This document shows positions 44,522-54,039 of a DNA stretch of 64,000 nt, in pieces. Within the stretch, counting starts at the first letter, position 1. Every line of letters starts with the position of its first letter. Both the position numbers and the translations under genes were made by a program. This DNA is from CAZLPW01 sp964561495 (GTDB lineage: Bacteria; Fidelibacterota; Marinisomatia; Marinisomatales; UBA1611). The notes beneath the pieces are model-generated. The model searched no databases, had not been told where the DNA came from, and was given only the letters and a program-made list of their open reading frames with translations. The DNA is taken from assembly GCA_964561495.1 (NCBI GenBank), contig CAZLPW010000001.1:166100-230099 (forward strand). Reading direction: 5' to 3'.

Positions 44522-45855
44522 AGAATGTTTTTCACTAGTTTTTCAACTAGTCTATCAATGGAAATTCTATTCTGTTTTTGGGTATCTCTATCTCGAAGTG
44601 TTACAGTATCATCTTCTAATGATTGGTGATCAACTGTTATTCCATATGGAGTTCCTGCTTCATCCTGTCTGTAATACCTTTTCCCAATCGAGCCCTGCTG
44701 ATCAAAAACAACTTTAAAATGAGGTTTTAATAATTTTAGTATCATTCGTGCTTTTTCTGGAAGGCCATCTTTTTTTACAAGAGGGCAAACAACTGCTTTT
44801 ACAGGTGCAAGACGAGGATGAAATCGCATAACAATTCTATTGTTTTCATTATCTTCCCAATAGGATTCTGTTAGTACGGTTAAGAGCATCCTGTTTAATC
44901 CAGCAGAGGTTTCTATTATATATGGAATAAAACGATCATTATTTGGTTGATCAAAATAAGTTAAATTTTTCCCTGAATATTCTCCATGCTTAGTTAAATC
45001 AAAATCTGTTCGGTTATGAACACCTTCAATTTCTGACCATCCAAAAGGAAACTTGTACTCAATGTCCCATGCCTCTTTTGCATAATGAGCAAGCTCATTT
45101 TCACTATGTTCATGAAACTTAAGATTTGATTTATTTATACCTAACTGATCTTCATAAAATCTCATTCTTTTATTTTTCCATTCTATCATGGAATTATCAT
45201 CGGTCCCAGGTTTAACAAAATACTGCATCTCCATCTGTTCAAATTCACGGGTTCTAAATATAAAATTCCGAGCAATTATTTCATTTCTAAATGCTTTTCC
45301 AATTTGAGCTATTCCAAAAGGGATTTTAAGGCGCATTGCACCCTGCACAAGTTGATAATTAACATAAATACCTTGAGCTGTTTCAGGTCTTAAAAATGCT
45401 TCAGTTCCTGTCTCTTCGACTGGGCCAACATGGGTTTTAAACATTAAATTAAACTGTCTAGGTTTAGTAAGATTTCCAGTTGTTCCACATGAAGGACATT
45501 TTATCTCGAACCATTTTTGGCTACTTATGTTTTCAACTATTTCATCGGCTCGATATCGAGATTTACAGTGTTTGCAATCGACAAGTGGATCGTTAAAAGC
45601 ACCTACATGGCCAGATGCCTCCCAAATTTTTGGGTGCATCAATATACCACTATCCAAGCCCACAATATTTTCGTGTTTTTGAGTCATCTCTTTCCACCAA
45701 AGCTGAGACAAATTATTTTTTAATTCTACCCCAAGTGGACCATAGTCATATACAGCGGAGAATCCACCATAAATATCTGAACTTTGAAAAATAAACCCTC
45801 TTCGTTTACAAAGGGATACAATTTTTTCTATAGTTTTATCCATAATTGTTTGCAC
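44518..45855 (-). CDS. glyS: Glycyl-tRNA synthetase (homodimeric type)
   Basis: A 445-residue class II synthetase of the alpha-2 type, not the GlyQ/GlyS tetramer. The family opening RRGFIFQSSDIYGGFSAVYD, the zinc-ribbon-like CKHC...CPSCG insert, motif 2 (FRNEIIARNFIFRTREFEQMEM, quoted only in part: FRTREFEQMEM), and motif 3 (ETSAGLNRMLLTVL) are present with a C-terminal anticodon domain. Translation may start at the second Met (45843), which is closer to the usual N-terminus. Cytosolic and essential; coupled to ggt by a four-base overlap. Confidence 0.96.
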   Translation of the reverse strand: MQTIMDKTIEKIVSLCKRRGFIFQSSDIYGGFSAVYDYGPLGVELKNNLSQLWWKEMTQKHENIVGLDSGILMHPKIWEASGHVGAFNDPLVDCKHCKSRYRADEIVENISSQKWFEIKCPSCGTTGNLTKPRQFNLMFKTHVGPVEETGTEAFLRPETAQGIYVNYQLVQGAMRLKIPFGIAQIGKAFRNEIIARNFIFRTREFEQMEMQYFVKPGTDDNSMIEWKNKRMRFYEDQLGINKSNLKFHEHSENELAHYAKEAWDIEYKFPFGWSEIEGVHNRTDFDLTKHGEYSGKNLTYFDQPNNDRFIPYIIETSAGLNRMLLTVLTESYWEDNENNRIVMRFHPRLAPVKAVVCPLVKKDGLPEKARMILKLLKPHFKVVFDQQGSIGKRYYRQDEAGTPYGITVDHQSLEDDTVTLRDRDTQKQNRISIDRLVEKLVKNIL

Positions 45856-45864
45856 CTAATTATT

Positions 45865-46287
45865 TTAATCCAAATGACGTAGTTCTTTTTCAATTTTTTC
45901 ATCGTGTTGGATTATATCTTTTGTTCCAGAAAATATAGATTTTTCATCTTTCGAATAAGGTAATAAATATTTTAAAAGAAATGTAATTCCAATCATCGCA
46001 AAAATTATTGGAGTTATCCAAATAAATAAATTAAAACCAATTGCTTTTGGTACTGCTAGAATTCGTTCTCCATAGATTGATACATAATAATCTAAAATGA
46101 AATCTTTATTCTTACCTTGAGAAATAAAATTTTTTATTTCCAATTCAATTTCAGGGTTATGATCTAAATCATAAATTGTTCCTGCCCAGCAACAAGGAGA
46201 TATGAGCTTTTGTTTGATTTCTTTTTCAAGTTTTGATTCACCATACAATATTTCAACAATAATTAAGGCAAATATGAAAAGCTTCAT
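45865..46287 (-). CDS. CcmH-like cytochrome c biogenesis protein, CC-motif variant
   Basis: A 140-residue membrane protein with a signal peptide, a periplasmic three-helix CcmH/NrfF-type domain (residues about 20-80: SPCCWAGTIYDLDHNPEIE, KDFILDYYVSIYGERILAVP) and one or two C-terminal transmembrane segments (GFNLFIWITPIIFAMIGITFLLKYLL). The redox motif of classical CcmH is LRCxxC; here the cysteines are adjacent (PCCW), a variant seen in other CcmH-like proteins. The family reduces apocytochrome c before haem ligation. No other ccm gene is in the window. Its start overlaps the topA stop by four bases. Confidence 0.82.
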   Translation of the reverse strand: MKLFIFALIIVEILYGESKLEKEIKQKLISPCCWAGTIYDLDHNPEIELEIKNFISQGKNKDFILDYYVSIYGERILAVPKAIGFNLFIWITPIIFAMIGITFLLKYLLPYSKDEKSIFSGTKDIIQHDEKIEKELRHLD

Positions 46288-48806
46288 TTTTTTCTTTTAG
46301 ACCTCTTTTTCCGTTTTGGTGCAGATTTTTTAGCATTAACTAATTCAATTGCAATTTCCAGTGTTATTGAATCAGGATCATATTTTTGACCCAGTGATGC
46401 ATTTACCTTCCCATCTGAAATATATGGGCCATATCGCCCATCTTTTAATACTATACTTTTCTTACTTTTTGGATCGGTTCCTAATGAACGAATCTCTGAG
46501 CTTTTTTTATTTCGATTTGCTAATAGTTCTATTGATTTTTCTATAGTTATATTGAGAGGAGTTTCTTCTCCTTTGAGGCTCGCATTTTGTTTTCCGCACT
46601 TTATATATGGACCATACCGCCCATAATCTGCGGTAATTATTTCTTTGCTCTCAGGGTGGACTCCAACGGTTCGAGGCAGTGCAAACAATTTTAGTGCTAG
46701 GTCCAAGCTAACATCAGTTAATGAAGTTCCCTTTGGAATAGATTTTCTAGTTTTAGATTCACCTAATTGGACATAGTGGCCGTATGGACCTTTTTTAATC
46801 CAAATATCATCATTTGTTTTAGGATCTTTACCAAGGGATTTATTTTCAGGAAATTCCTCTTTAAAAATTTGTTCAATATTTTCTAGGCTCAAGTCGCCTA
46901 GATAAATTAATTCAGGGATTGATCTAGTAATTTCTCCTCTCCTCAAAAATGGACCATATCTCCCGATTCTAGCTTCAGTAGACTTTTGGAGAGATCCTGG
47001 TATTTCAATTGTACATGCTTTGGGAATATCTATCTTTTCTTCTAGCATATTCTCTAACCCTACAAATATTTCCTCTTCTCCACCAAAATAAAATTTTTTA
47101 ATGAAGGGTATACTTTTTCTTTCTCCTCGAGAAATTTCATCTAAATTATCTTCCATTTTTGCTGTGAATGCTTTATCAACCAGATTTGTAAAATGATTTT
47201 CCAAAAGCTGAGTCACTGCCAAGCCAAGATAAGTAGGAATCAACCTTGAGCTTTTTCTATCAACATAACCACGCTTTACAATAGTATCTAAAATAGATGC
47301 AAATGTAGAGGGCCGACCTATCCCATTACCTTCAAGTGTTTTCACAAGAGAAGCTTCAGTAAATCTTGCGGGTGGCTTAGTTGTATGGCTCTGTTTTTTA
47401 CTATCTTTGCATAAAAGGGAATCACCATTTTTAAGATTTGGAAGGACTCGTTCATTATTTGCGAGTTCTGCATCGGGACTATCTTTCCCTTCAACATAAA
47501 TTTTCATATATCCTGGAAATAAAACGACTTGGCCATTAGCCCTAAATATGGCCTCGTTATTTTTAATGTTAATTGCTGTCTGTTTTAATTTTGCAGGGAG
47601 CATTTGACTAGCTATTGTTCTTTTCCAAATTAGGTCATAAAGATTAGCACAGTCTTCTCCCAAAGCAGATTTGACATCATTAATTGTCCTAAATTCTCGG
47701 TGTGCAGGTCTAATTGCCTCATGTGCTTCCTGTGCGTTGCGGACTTTATTTTCATAACTATTTGGATTATTAGGTAGATATTCATTCCCATATAAATTTT
47801 TAATAATTTTTCTTGAACCTTCAATCGCCTCAGATGATAAATGAGTAGAATCTGTTCTCATATAAGTGATAAATCCATTTTCGTAAAGTGATTGCGCATT
47901 CCGCATTGTTTGTCGAGCCGACATCCGGAGCTTTCTGGCTGCTTCCTGTTGAAGCGTGCTAGTTGTAAATGGGGGTCTGGGATTAGATGTCCTAGGCTTT
48001 TCTTCAACATTTAATACTTCCCAATGGTCATCATTTAAGCCCTCAAATATTTTTGATACTTGAATTTCATCAAGAAGCATTACATCAGTAGATTTTAATT
48101 TTCCAGTTTCAGAATCAAAGTTTCTACTAGAAGCAATGGTTTTTTTATTATAGCTAATTAATAATGCATCAAAACTTATTTTTTCTTTTTTATCTTCTAG
48201 TTCTGCTAAAATATCAAAATAAGTAGTATTTTTAAAACGCGCTCTTAAACGTTCTCTATCAATCAGTAATTTTACAGCGGCGGATTGAACTCTTCCTGCA
48301 GATAATGAGCCAGAAACAAAATTCATATTTTTTTTAAGAGTTGCCCATAAAACTGGGGATACTTTGTAACCTACTAAGCGGTCAATAATTCTTCTAGCAA
48401 TTTGAGCATCTACTAAATTTTTATCGATTTTTCTTATTTGATTCATTGCCTCGCTGATGCCTGCTTTCGTAATCTCAGTAAATTCAACTCTCTCGGTTTT
48501 TTCTGGTGGCGTTTCGCTAGCTATATGTGCTGCGATTGCCTCTCCTTCTCTGTCTGGATCGGTCGCAATCAGAACTCGTGGAGCTTGAACAGACTTAGAT
48601 TTAATTTCATCAATAAATTTTTTTCGATCAGATAAGGGCTTGAGATTTATTTTGAAGTCATTGTCAATATCGATCCCGAGCTCGTTTGATGGGAGATCTT
48701 TAATATGACCAACGCTTGCGATAACTTCAAATTCACCACCCAGGTATTGTTCAATGGTTCTGGCTTTAGATGGAGACTCGACTACTAATAATGGTCTTTG
48801 GCTCAA
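46284..48806 (-). CDS. topA: DNA topoisomerase I
   Basis: An 840-residue type IA topoisomerase that relaxes negative supercoils. It starts with TTG at 48806 after a strong aaaggggggat binding site. The Toprim motif is VVESPSKARTIEQYLGG, the metal site DPDREGEAIAAH, and the active-site tyrosine Y315 is in FITYMRTDST. In place of Cys4 zinc ribbons the C-terminus has four or five Topo_C repeats with GRYGPFLRRG, GPYGHYVQLG, GRYGPYIKCG and GRYGPYISDG, then a Lys/Arg-rich tail (KKSAPKRKKRSKRKK) that likely binds DNA. Confidence 0.97.
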   Translation of the reverse strand: MSQRPLLVVESPSKARTIEQYLGGEFEVIASVGHIKDLPSNELGIDIDNDFKINLKPLSDRKKFIDEIKSKSVQAPRVLIATDPDREGEAIAAHIASETPPEKTERVEFTEITKAGISEAMNQIRKIDKNLVDAQIARRIIDRLVGYKVSPVLWATLKKNMNFVSGSLSAGRVQSAAVKLLIDRERLRARFKNTTYFDILAELEDKKEKISFDALLISYNKKTIASSRNFDSETGKLKSTDVMLLDEIQVSKIFEGLNDDHWEVLNVEEKPRTSNPRPPFTTSTLQQEAARKLRMSARQTMRNAQSLYENGFITYMRTDSTHLSSEAIEGSRKIIKNLYGNEYLPNNPNSYENKVRNAQEAHEAIRPAHREFRTINDVKSALGEDCANLYDLIWKRTIASQMLPAKLKQTAINIKNNEAIFRANGQVVLFPGYMKIYVEGKDSPDAELANNERVLPNLKNGDSLLCKDSKKQSHTTKPPARFTEASLVKTLEGNGIGRPSTFASILDTIVKRGYVDRKSSRLIPTYLGLAVTQLLENHFTNLVDKAFTAKMEDNLDEISRGERKSIPFIKKFYFGGEEEIFVGLENMLEEKIDIPKACTIEIPGSLQKSTEARIGRYGPFLRRGEITRSIPELIYLGDLSLENIEQIFKEEFPENKSLGKDPKTNDDIWIKKGPYGHYVQLGESKTRKSIPKGTSLTDVSLDLALKLFALPRTVGVHPESKEIITADYGRYGPYIKCGKQNASLKGEETPLNITIEKSIELLANRNKKSSEIRSLGTDPKSKKSIVLKDGRYGPYISDGKVNASLGQKYDPDSITLEIAIELVNAKKSAPKRKKRSKRKK

Positions 48807-48869
48807 AATCCCCCCTTTCCTTATTAATAAATAATTTTTAAAGCGCCTAACTTATGGATAATTATCATA

Positions 48870-50132
48870 TTATGTTAAATCACTAAATTTATTTATTATC
48901 TTTGATTGAGGTACTTTCAATTGAGTTCCATTTTTTAGATTCTTAATTATAATTTCGTTGTTTTTAATCTCAGAGTCTCCAAGGATGACTGCGTATCTGG
49001 CTCCAGACCTGTTTGCTTCCCGTAGTTGCGCTTTTACGCTTCGTCTGAGGGTGTTCATTAAAACGGTAATTCCAGAATCTCTAAGTTTTTTTGATAATGA
49101 AAGAGCGACTGATAGCCCGTTGCTGTCTAAACATGCGAAGTATATGTCAGGGCTATATTTATTTTTTAACATTTTTTTATTTTGCATTAAGATTATTATT
49201 CTTTCAATACCTGCTGCAAAGCCTACTGCTGGTGTGGGTTTTCCCCCAAGCGTTTCTACTAGCCTATCATATCTCCCACCTCCTAAAACAGCATCTTGAG
49301 CGCCCAATGTATCTGAGGTTATTTCAAAAGTAGTTCTGGTATAATAATCTAGACCACGAACTAGACGGGTATCTACATTAAAAGGAATCTCCATTTTTTT
49401 TAAATATTTTTGCAATTCACTAAAATGTTCTGCATCTTCATTTGAATAATAATTAGAAATCTCTGGTGCGCTTTTCAATAAACTTTTTTCTGATTTTGAT
49501 TTTGAATCTAAAATACGTAGGGGATTAGTTTTAAATCTGTTTTGACTTGTACTTGAAAAAAGGTCAAGATTTGGGCGTATAAAATCTTTTAGTGCGGTCC
49601 TATATGATTTTCTACAATTAGCTGATCCTATGCTATTTATTTTTAGCGACAAACTATTTTTAAGTCCAAGATCCTCCAAAATTTTCCACCCAACTGATAT
49701 TATTTCAGCATCCTGCTCTGGATGAGGCGACCCAAAAGCCTCAATCCCAAATTGGTTAAACTGACGTTGTCGACCTTTTTGAGGCCGCTCTCGTCTAAAT
49801 AATGGGCCGATATAGTAAAATCTTTGTAGAGCAGCTTTTCCCCCTAGATTATGTTGTATAAAAGATCGAACTACTGGAGCAGTATATTCAGGACGTAGAG
49901 TAATATTTTTATTATCAAGATCTTTCCAGGAGTACATTTCTTTAGATACGATATCAGAGTTTTCCCCAACACTACGGGAAAATAATTTTGATTCTTCTAT
50001 AATAGGAGTTCGGATTTCTTTGAAAGAAAATAATCTACAGATTGAATGAACTTTTTCTTCTAAAAATTGCCAGTCTCCAGTTTGGTCTGGAAGAATATCA
50101 TGTGTGCCTTTAATTGTTCTATATTGATTCAG
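48870..50132 (-). CDS. hisS: Histidyl-tRNA synthetase, apparent CTG start
   Basis: A 420-residue class II synthetase when read from CTG at 50132; the first ATG (49937) would lose motif 1 and the N-terminal YRTIKGTHDILP signature, yet that upstream frame is open and encodes it perfectly. No ATG, GTG or TTG exists between the preceding in-frame stop and this signature. The CTG is 7 bases after a GAGG binding site, and starting there gives the standard distance to KGTHDILP. Other motifs: TLRPEYTAPVVRSF, FRRERPQKGRQRQFNQFG (motif 2), LVRGLDYYTRTTFEI, AAGIERI. It overlaps the DUF2007 gene by 14 bases. Confidence 0.93.
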   Translation of the reverse strand: MNQYRTIKGTHDILPDQTGDWQFLEEKVHSICRLFSFKEIRTPIIEESKLFSRSVGENSDIVSKEMYSWKDLDNKNITLRPEYTAPVVRSFIQHNLGGKAALQRFYYIGPLFRRERPQKGRQRQFNQFGIEAFGSPHPEQDAEIISVGWKILEDLGLKNSLSLKINSIGSANCRKSYRTALKDFIRPNLDLFSSTSQNRFKTNPLRILDSKSKSEKSLLKSAPEISNYYSNEDAEHFSELQKYLKKMEIPFNVDTRLVRGLDYYTRTTFEITSDTLGAQDAVLGGGRYDRLVETLGGKPTPAVGFAAGIERIIILMQNKKMLKNKYSPDIYFACLDSNGLSVALSLSKKLRDSGITVLMNTLRRSVKAQLREANRSGARYAVILGDSEIKNNEIIIKNLKNGTQLKVPQSKIINKFSDLT

Positions 50133-50466
50133 TTTTTTTACCTCTAACTATTTTAAGTAGTTTGATTGCCTTAGGTGCTAATGTTTTAGGAACGAAAATA
50201 CGAATCACTTGGCTAGGAAAACCAGTACCCTTAACGCCTAAAGCTGATGATATCCAATTATCTTTTATATAATATGGTACTTTCTCACTATCCAAAATCT
50301 CTATCGCCATGTCAGAAAATATTTGATTATCAAAAGGATCTAAAGCTACCCATGTCATTTCTGGAATTGGTAAATCCAGATTGCATGATTCAATCAGAGA
50401 AACTTGAGAATCTCCACAACTGTTTATGTGATCTAAATATCCAGCGTGACATTTTGGACAAATCAT
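50119..50466 (-). CDS. Zinc-ribbon / DUF2007 small protein
   Basis: The ATG at 50466 begins with MICPKCHAGYL, a usual zinc-ribbon opening; an upstream ATG at 50517 adds only a low-complexity stretch. The product is 115 residues: a two- or four-Cys ribbon (CPKC, about residues 3-6, and a nearby Cys) followed by a DUF2007 (putative signal-transducing) ferredoxin-like fold, ALDPFDNQIFSDMAIEILDSE, then VPYYIKD and IRIFVPKTLAPKAIKLLK. Its last 14 bases overlap hisS, and its C-terminus carries the hisS ribosome binding site. Function unknown. Confidence 0.8.
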   Translation of the reverse strand: MICPKCHAGYLDHINSCGDSQVSLIESCNLDLPIPEMTWVALDPFDNQIFSDMAIEILDSEKVPYYIKDNWISSALGVKGTGFPSQVIRIFVPKTLAPKAIKLLKIVRGKKTESI

Positions 50467-50523
50467 CCTATTAGAATTTAAAAAAAACAAAAAATACTTT
50501 AGTTTTAAATATCGCAATGTGTT

Positions 50524-53500
50524 TTAAAATGGAGATCTGGAATACAGTCCTCCTTTTTTCTCATATTTAAGGTCTCTTAGTGTTGGTGATTTTACATTAA
50601 TTCTTAAATTAATTCCTTGTCCCAAGCCACCAGGTGTCCAGTTTAGTGAAAGTTCCCAGCAGTGGAGGTCTCTATAGATAGAAAAAGAATGGTTAACCAG
50701 ATCTCTTTCTATCATGTTAAACCTAGCTCTATAAGATACTTTCCATTTTTTTGTAATTTGAAAAGCAGAGGTTGTGTTGACCCAAAATGTTTTATTGGTT
50801 TTCTCAGGGTTATAGGCAGAGATACTATAACTAAGACTTATATTTGTGCTCCAAAGATTACCGCCTTTTATAGTGTTATTTGTCTTTTGTGAGCGACTGT
50901 TTAAGCCTGGATCTAATAGGTCGTCATTTCCTTGAATAGAATCAGTCTCAGTTGTGTTACTTGATTTATCTGCCCAGTTTTTTCCTGAAAAGCGAAAACC
51001 AGTAGAGAAGCGAGCATTAGTTAGTCTTGGACTGATTAAACCTTTATCATTTTTATTATACTCTGAAATGCGTCCAACACCTTGCACATATTTATAAAAA
51101 TCATGAGTCATGGATATATCGAGGTTTAATTTTCCAGCTATTTTGGATCGAATTGAAGAACGCAAGTTAGAAAGGTTCATAGAGTCAGCAGCAAAATTAT
51201 AACTAGTGCTCAATCTCCAACTCAATAGATCAATCTTTTTTTCTTCTTCACCGTTAAGAAGTTTAGCCTGAAAAATATTGTTTAAAGAAAAATTCATTGA
51301 TTTACTCTCTGATTTTGGTGTGCTTCCAGCCAATGTACCTGCGAATCTATCAAAAAGTATTTTATTACCAAGAGAATCTACATGTGTCTCAAAATATCCT
51401 AAATTTTGGTTAAAAATCGGTTTAGAAAAATCAGGAGTATATGAATAACCAATTGAAGGAGAGGCTGTGTGACGAATTACTTTTAATGATCCGATGGGAA
51501 TTCCAAAAATCCCATATAATTTTGTATTGGCGCTAATAGAAAATGAACCTGTGGTTCTAGCTGCAAAGCCTTTTTTCTCTAATTTTGAAAATGAATATGT
51601 TGAGTCATTCCAAATTCCATCAAAATATTTATCTACCCAAACAGACCTAATACTTAGACTCGGGTTAATAGAAATATATTTAAATAATTTTTGAGGTGCA
51701 TTTATTGCGCTTGTATGTGACCAGACTGTATTTTGTTCATTTATTTTATTTGATTTCCATTGATAAAAAGATGTTGTGTCATCTAAGGTGATTTTTTCTG
51801 ATTCATAGTAATCTCTATCTTTATTAGTGAAAGCTAGGCTATAGTTCCAATTAATATTGTTATACCAGCTTTTAGTTGTGGCTGTGCTTGGGAAAAGGCT
51901 GCTTTGTCCATGTCTAAAAGAAAAATTAGGCAGAGTTTTATTAATAATATTTAATTGAGATCCAGCTCTGGTTGGTTTTATATAATAAGAAGATGAAGTG
52001 TCAATTTTTTCATTTATCAAAAGATCTTGATTTGAGTATAAGTTTGTGCTTATCGAATTTTTTGATTTTGGCCATCGTTTAGAATATGAGAGATTGGAGA
52101 TTGTTTTTTGATTCATACGTTCGGCTTGGGTTATCCCATATTTTTTATTGTAATCACCACTGCTTGAATATGTGATATTTGCATTTAGTGATTGATTATT
52201 TCTCATGGTTTGCCTGTGAGCCCATCTTATATTAAGCGCACTTTTCCTTGAGTCGGTAATATCAGTAATGTTTTTTGATCCAACTAAAAATTGTTGACTC
52301 CGCATATAAAGGCTTCCGCTAAATTTGTAGCGGAGATGGTATCGATTGTTAACATGAAATAATAGGCCCTGTCTATCTCCAAATCTAGTTGTGATTTTAG
52401 AATCCCAGTACTGGCTAGGCGCCCAGTAGAAACCGAGACCGTCTAAATATTGACCTCTAGATTTTGATTCGCCATATGTTGGCATTATCCATCCAGAGTG
52501 TCGTTGCCCACCTTGATGAGGAAAAATACCAAACGGAAGTCCAATTATAGGTACTTGAGCTAAATGCAAAATAATAGGTCTTGCAATTACAATATCATTT
52601 TGAACGATTTTCATTTTTTTTGATTCAAAATGAAAATGAGGCGTGTCCGATTCACAGGTGGTATATGTAGAATTTTTTATAAAAACATTTTTTTTAGTTT
52701 CATTGCGAATTTCACTACCAGTATAGTATCCGTCATCAGCTTTTGTCCCTCCTTTAACGACCCGTCCTTTTTTTGTTTTAAGGTTATAGTCCATCTTAAT
52801 TCCTGACATAGGGTCTTTGCCTTTTTCAATAATAACAGGATTAAGAGGTTCAAAAAATTGAGTTAAATTAGATTGTGGGAGCGCGTTTAATAAATTCGTT
52901 TTCCAGTTTACTTTGATATAACCAGATTCTAAATCTGTATTATCATGCCTTATTTTTGCATACCCATCTAAATCTGTTTCTTTTTCATGTAGTCTATAGT
53001 TAATTCTATTTGCAGAATAAAATATAGGAGACTGTATTGTTGAACTTATAGTATCGGGATAGAATGAACCCTCTGCTCCCCCAATTACTTTAATATTATT
53101 TGTTTCTTTATTTTTAAAACTGATAATAATTGTATCACCAGATGTTTCATTTTTTCCTTGGTAAATAGAATCTTCAAAAATATGATATAAAGTAGTGGAC
53201 ATTCCCTCTAATCGCATTGAGTCTAGTTCACCATTTTTAAAAACACCAGATAAGAAGGAACCAGTGAGATCATCAAAAAATTCAGTTGAATCTAGGAATT
53301 CAGTTGAATCAACAAGTTTTTTTTGAAAACCTAACGATGAGGTTTTTACATGCGCCATAGCAGGAATAAGTAAATTATCTAGAATTTCATTTTTATAGGT
53401 TAGTATAATTTTTTCTCCTGAAATAATTTGTTTTTCTTCGCTTATTATTGGATCTAATTCCAATGAGGTAATTTCTTTAGATCGTTGATAATTAGCTCTA

Positions 53501-54030
53501 CCGCAAGTAACTAAACGCAATGAGTCTTTAATAGAAACATTCCCGATAGCTGAATATGAAACACTTGTATCTATACTACTTTTTTTATATTCCAAACGAT
53601 CCGAGTTTACTATCTGCCCTTTTTGTTTTAGTGTAACTGAGCCTAAAGCTACACCGCTATCAGATTTGGTATAGACAATGATTGTATCGGCAAAAAGTTC
53701 ATAATTTTTATCCCATAAATGGGGATTCCCAAAACTTATAATTTTATCTTCATTTGAATAGAAGTAGAGAGTATCACATGTCAGGTTTCTGTTATTTTGA
53801 ATTGAAGATACGCTATCAACAAGAGTCGCAATCCCTGAATTTTGATTATTTGTTCCATTTTGGCATTTCAAGGTTAAAGCACCTTTAGAAAAAATTACAT
53901 CACCAGAAATGTATTGTACAGTCTCACCATTGATAGTTTTATTTTTCATAATATCTGCTTTTTTAAGATATAAACGATTATCACTAAAAAGGAAACATGT
54001 AATCAATAAGATGCTGTAGATTATTTTCAT
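50524..54030 (-). CDS. LptD/OstA-like outer-membrane LPS assembly protein
   Basis: A 1168-residue outer-membrane protein. After a signal peptide the N-terminal third is a long OstA/LptA-like beta-jellyroll series (TVQYISGDVIFSKGALTLKC, DKIISFGNPHLWDKNYELFADTIIVY, VNSDRLEYKKS), and the C-terminal part is a large LptD-type barrel with Tyr-rich strands (KFSGSLYMRSQQFLVGSKN, PSIGYSYTPDF). LptD inserts lipopolysaccharide into the outer leaflet. It is longer than the proteobacterial protein, and the lptD gene is followed at 6 bases by the DUF2007/hisS pair. It supports a Gram-negative LPS-bearing envelope. Confidence 0.85.
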   Translation of the reverse strand: MKIIYSILLITCFLFSDNRLYLKKADIMKNKTINGETVQYISGDVIFSKGALTLKCQNGTNNQNSGIATLVDSVSSIQNNRNLTCDTLYFYSNEDKIISFGNPHLWDKNYELFADTIIVYTKSDSGVALGSVTLKQKGQIVNSDRLEYKKSSIDTSVSYSAIGNVSIKDSLRLVTCGRANYQRSKEITSLELDPIISEEKQIISGEKIILTYKNEILDNLLIPAMAHVKTSSLGFQKKLVDSTEFLDSTEFFDDLTGSFLSGVFKNGELDSMRLEGMSTTLYHIFEDSIYQGKNETSGDTIIISFKNKETNNIKVIGGAEGSFYPDTISSTIQSPIFYSANRINYRLHEKETDLDGYAKIRHDNTDLESGYIKVNWKTNLLNALPQSNLTQFFEPLNPVIIEKGKDPMSGIKMDYNLKTKKGRVVKGGTKADDGYYTGSEIRNETKKNVFIKNSTYTTCESDTPHFHFESKKMKIVQNDIVIARPIILHLAQVPIIGLPFGIFPHQGGQRHSGWIMPTYGESKSRGQYLDGLGFYWAPSQYWDSKITTRFGDRQGLLFHVNNRYHLRYKFSGSLYMRSQQFLVGSKNITDITDSRKSALNIRWAHRQTMRNNQSLNANITYSSSGDYNKKYGITQAERMNQKTISNLSYSKRWPKSKNSISTNLYSNQDLLINEKIDTSSSYYIKPTRAGSQLNIINKTLPNFSFRHGQSSLFPSTATTKSWYNNINWNYSLAFTNKDRDYYESEKITLDDTTSFYQWKSNKINEQNTVWSHTSAINAPQKLFKYISINPSLSIRSVWVDKYFDGIWNDSTYSFSKLEKKGFAARTTGSFSISANTKLYGIFGIPIGSLKVIRHTASPSIGYSYTPDFSKPIFNQNLGYFETHVDSLGNKILFDRFAGTLAGSTPKSESKSMNFSLNNIFQAKLLNGEEEKKIDLLSWRLSTSYNFAADSMNLSNLRSSIRSKIAGKLNLDISMTHDFYKYVQGVGRISEYNKNDKGLISPRLTNARFSTGFRFSGKNWADKSSNTTETDSIQGNDDLLDPGLNSRSQKTNNTIKGGNLWSTNISLSYSISAYNPEKTNKTFWVNTTSAFQITKKWKVSYRARFNMIERDLVNHSFSIYRDLHCWELSLNWTPGGLGQGINLRINVKSPTLRDLKYEKKGGLYSRSPF

Positions 54031-54039
54031 AAAAAATAT

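Noticed and set aside
48870..49937. N-terminally truncated hisS pseudogene
   Set aside because: The missing N-terminus is encoded in frame upstream; only the start codon is unusual.
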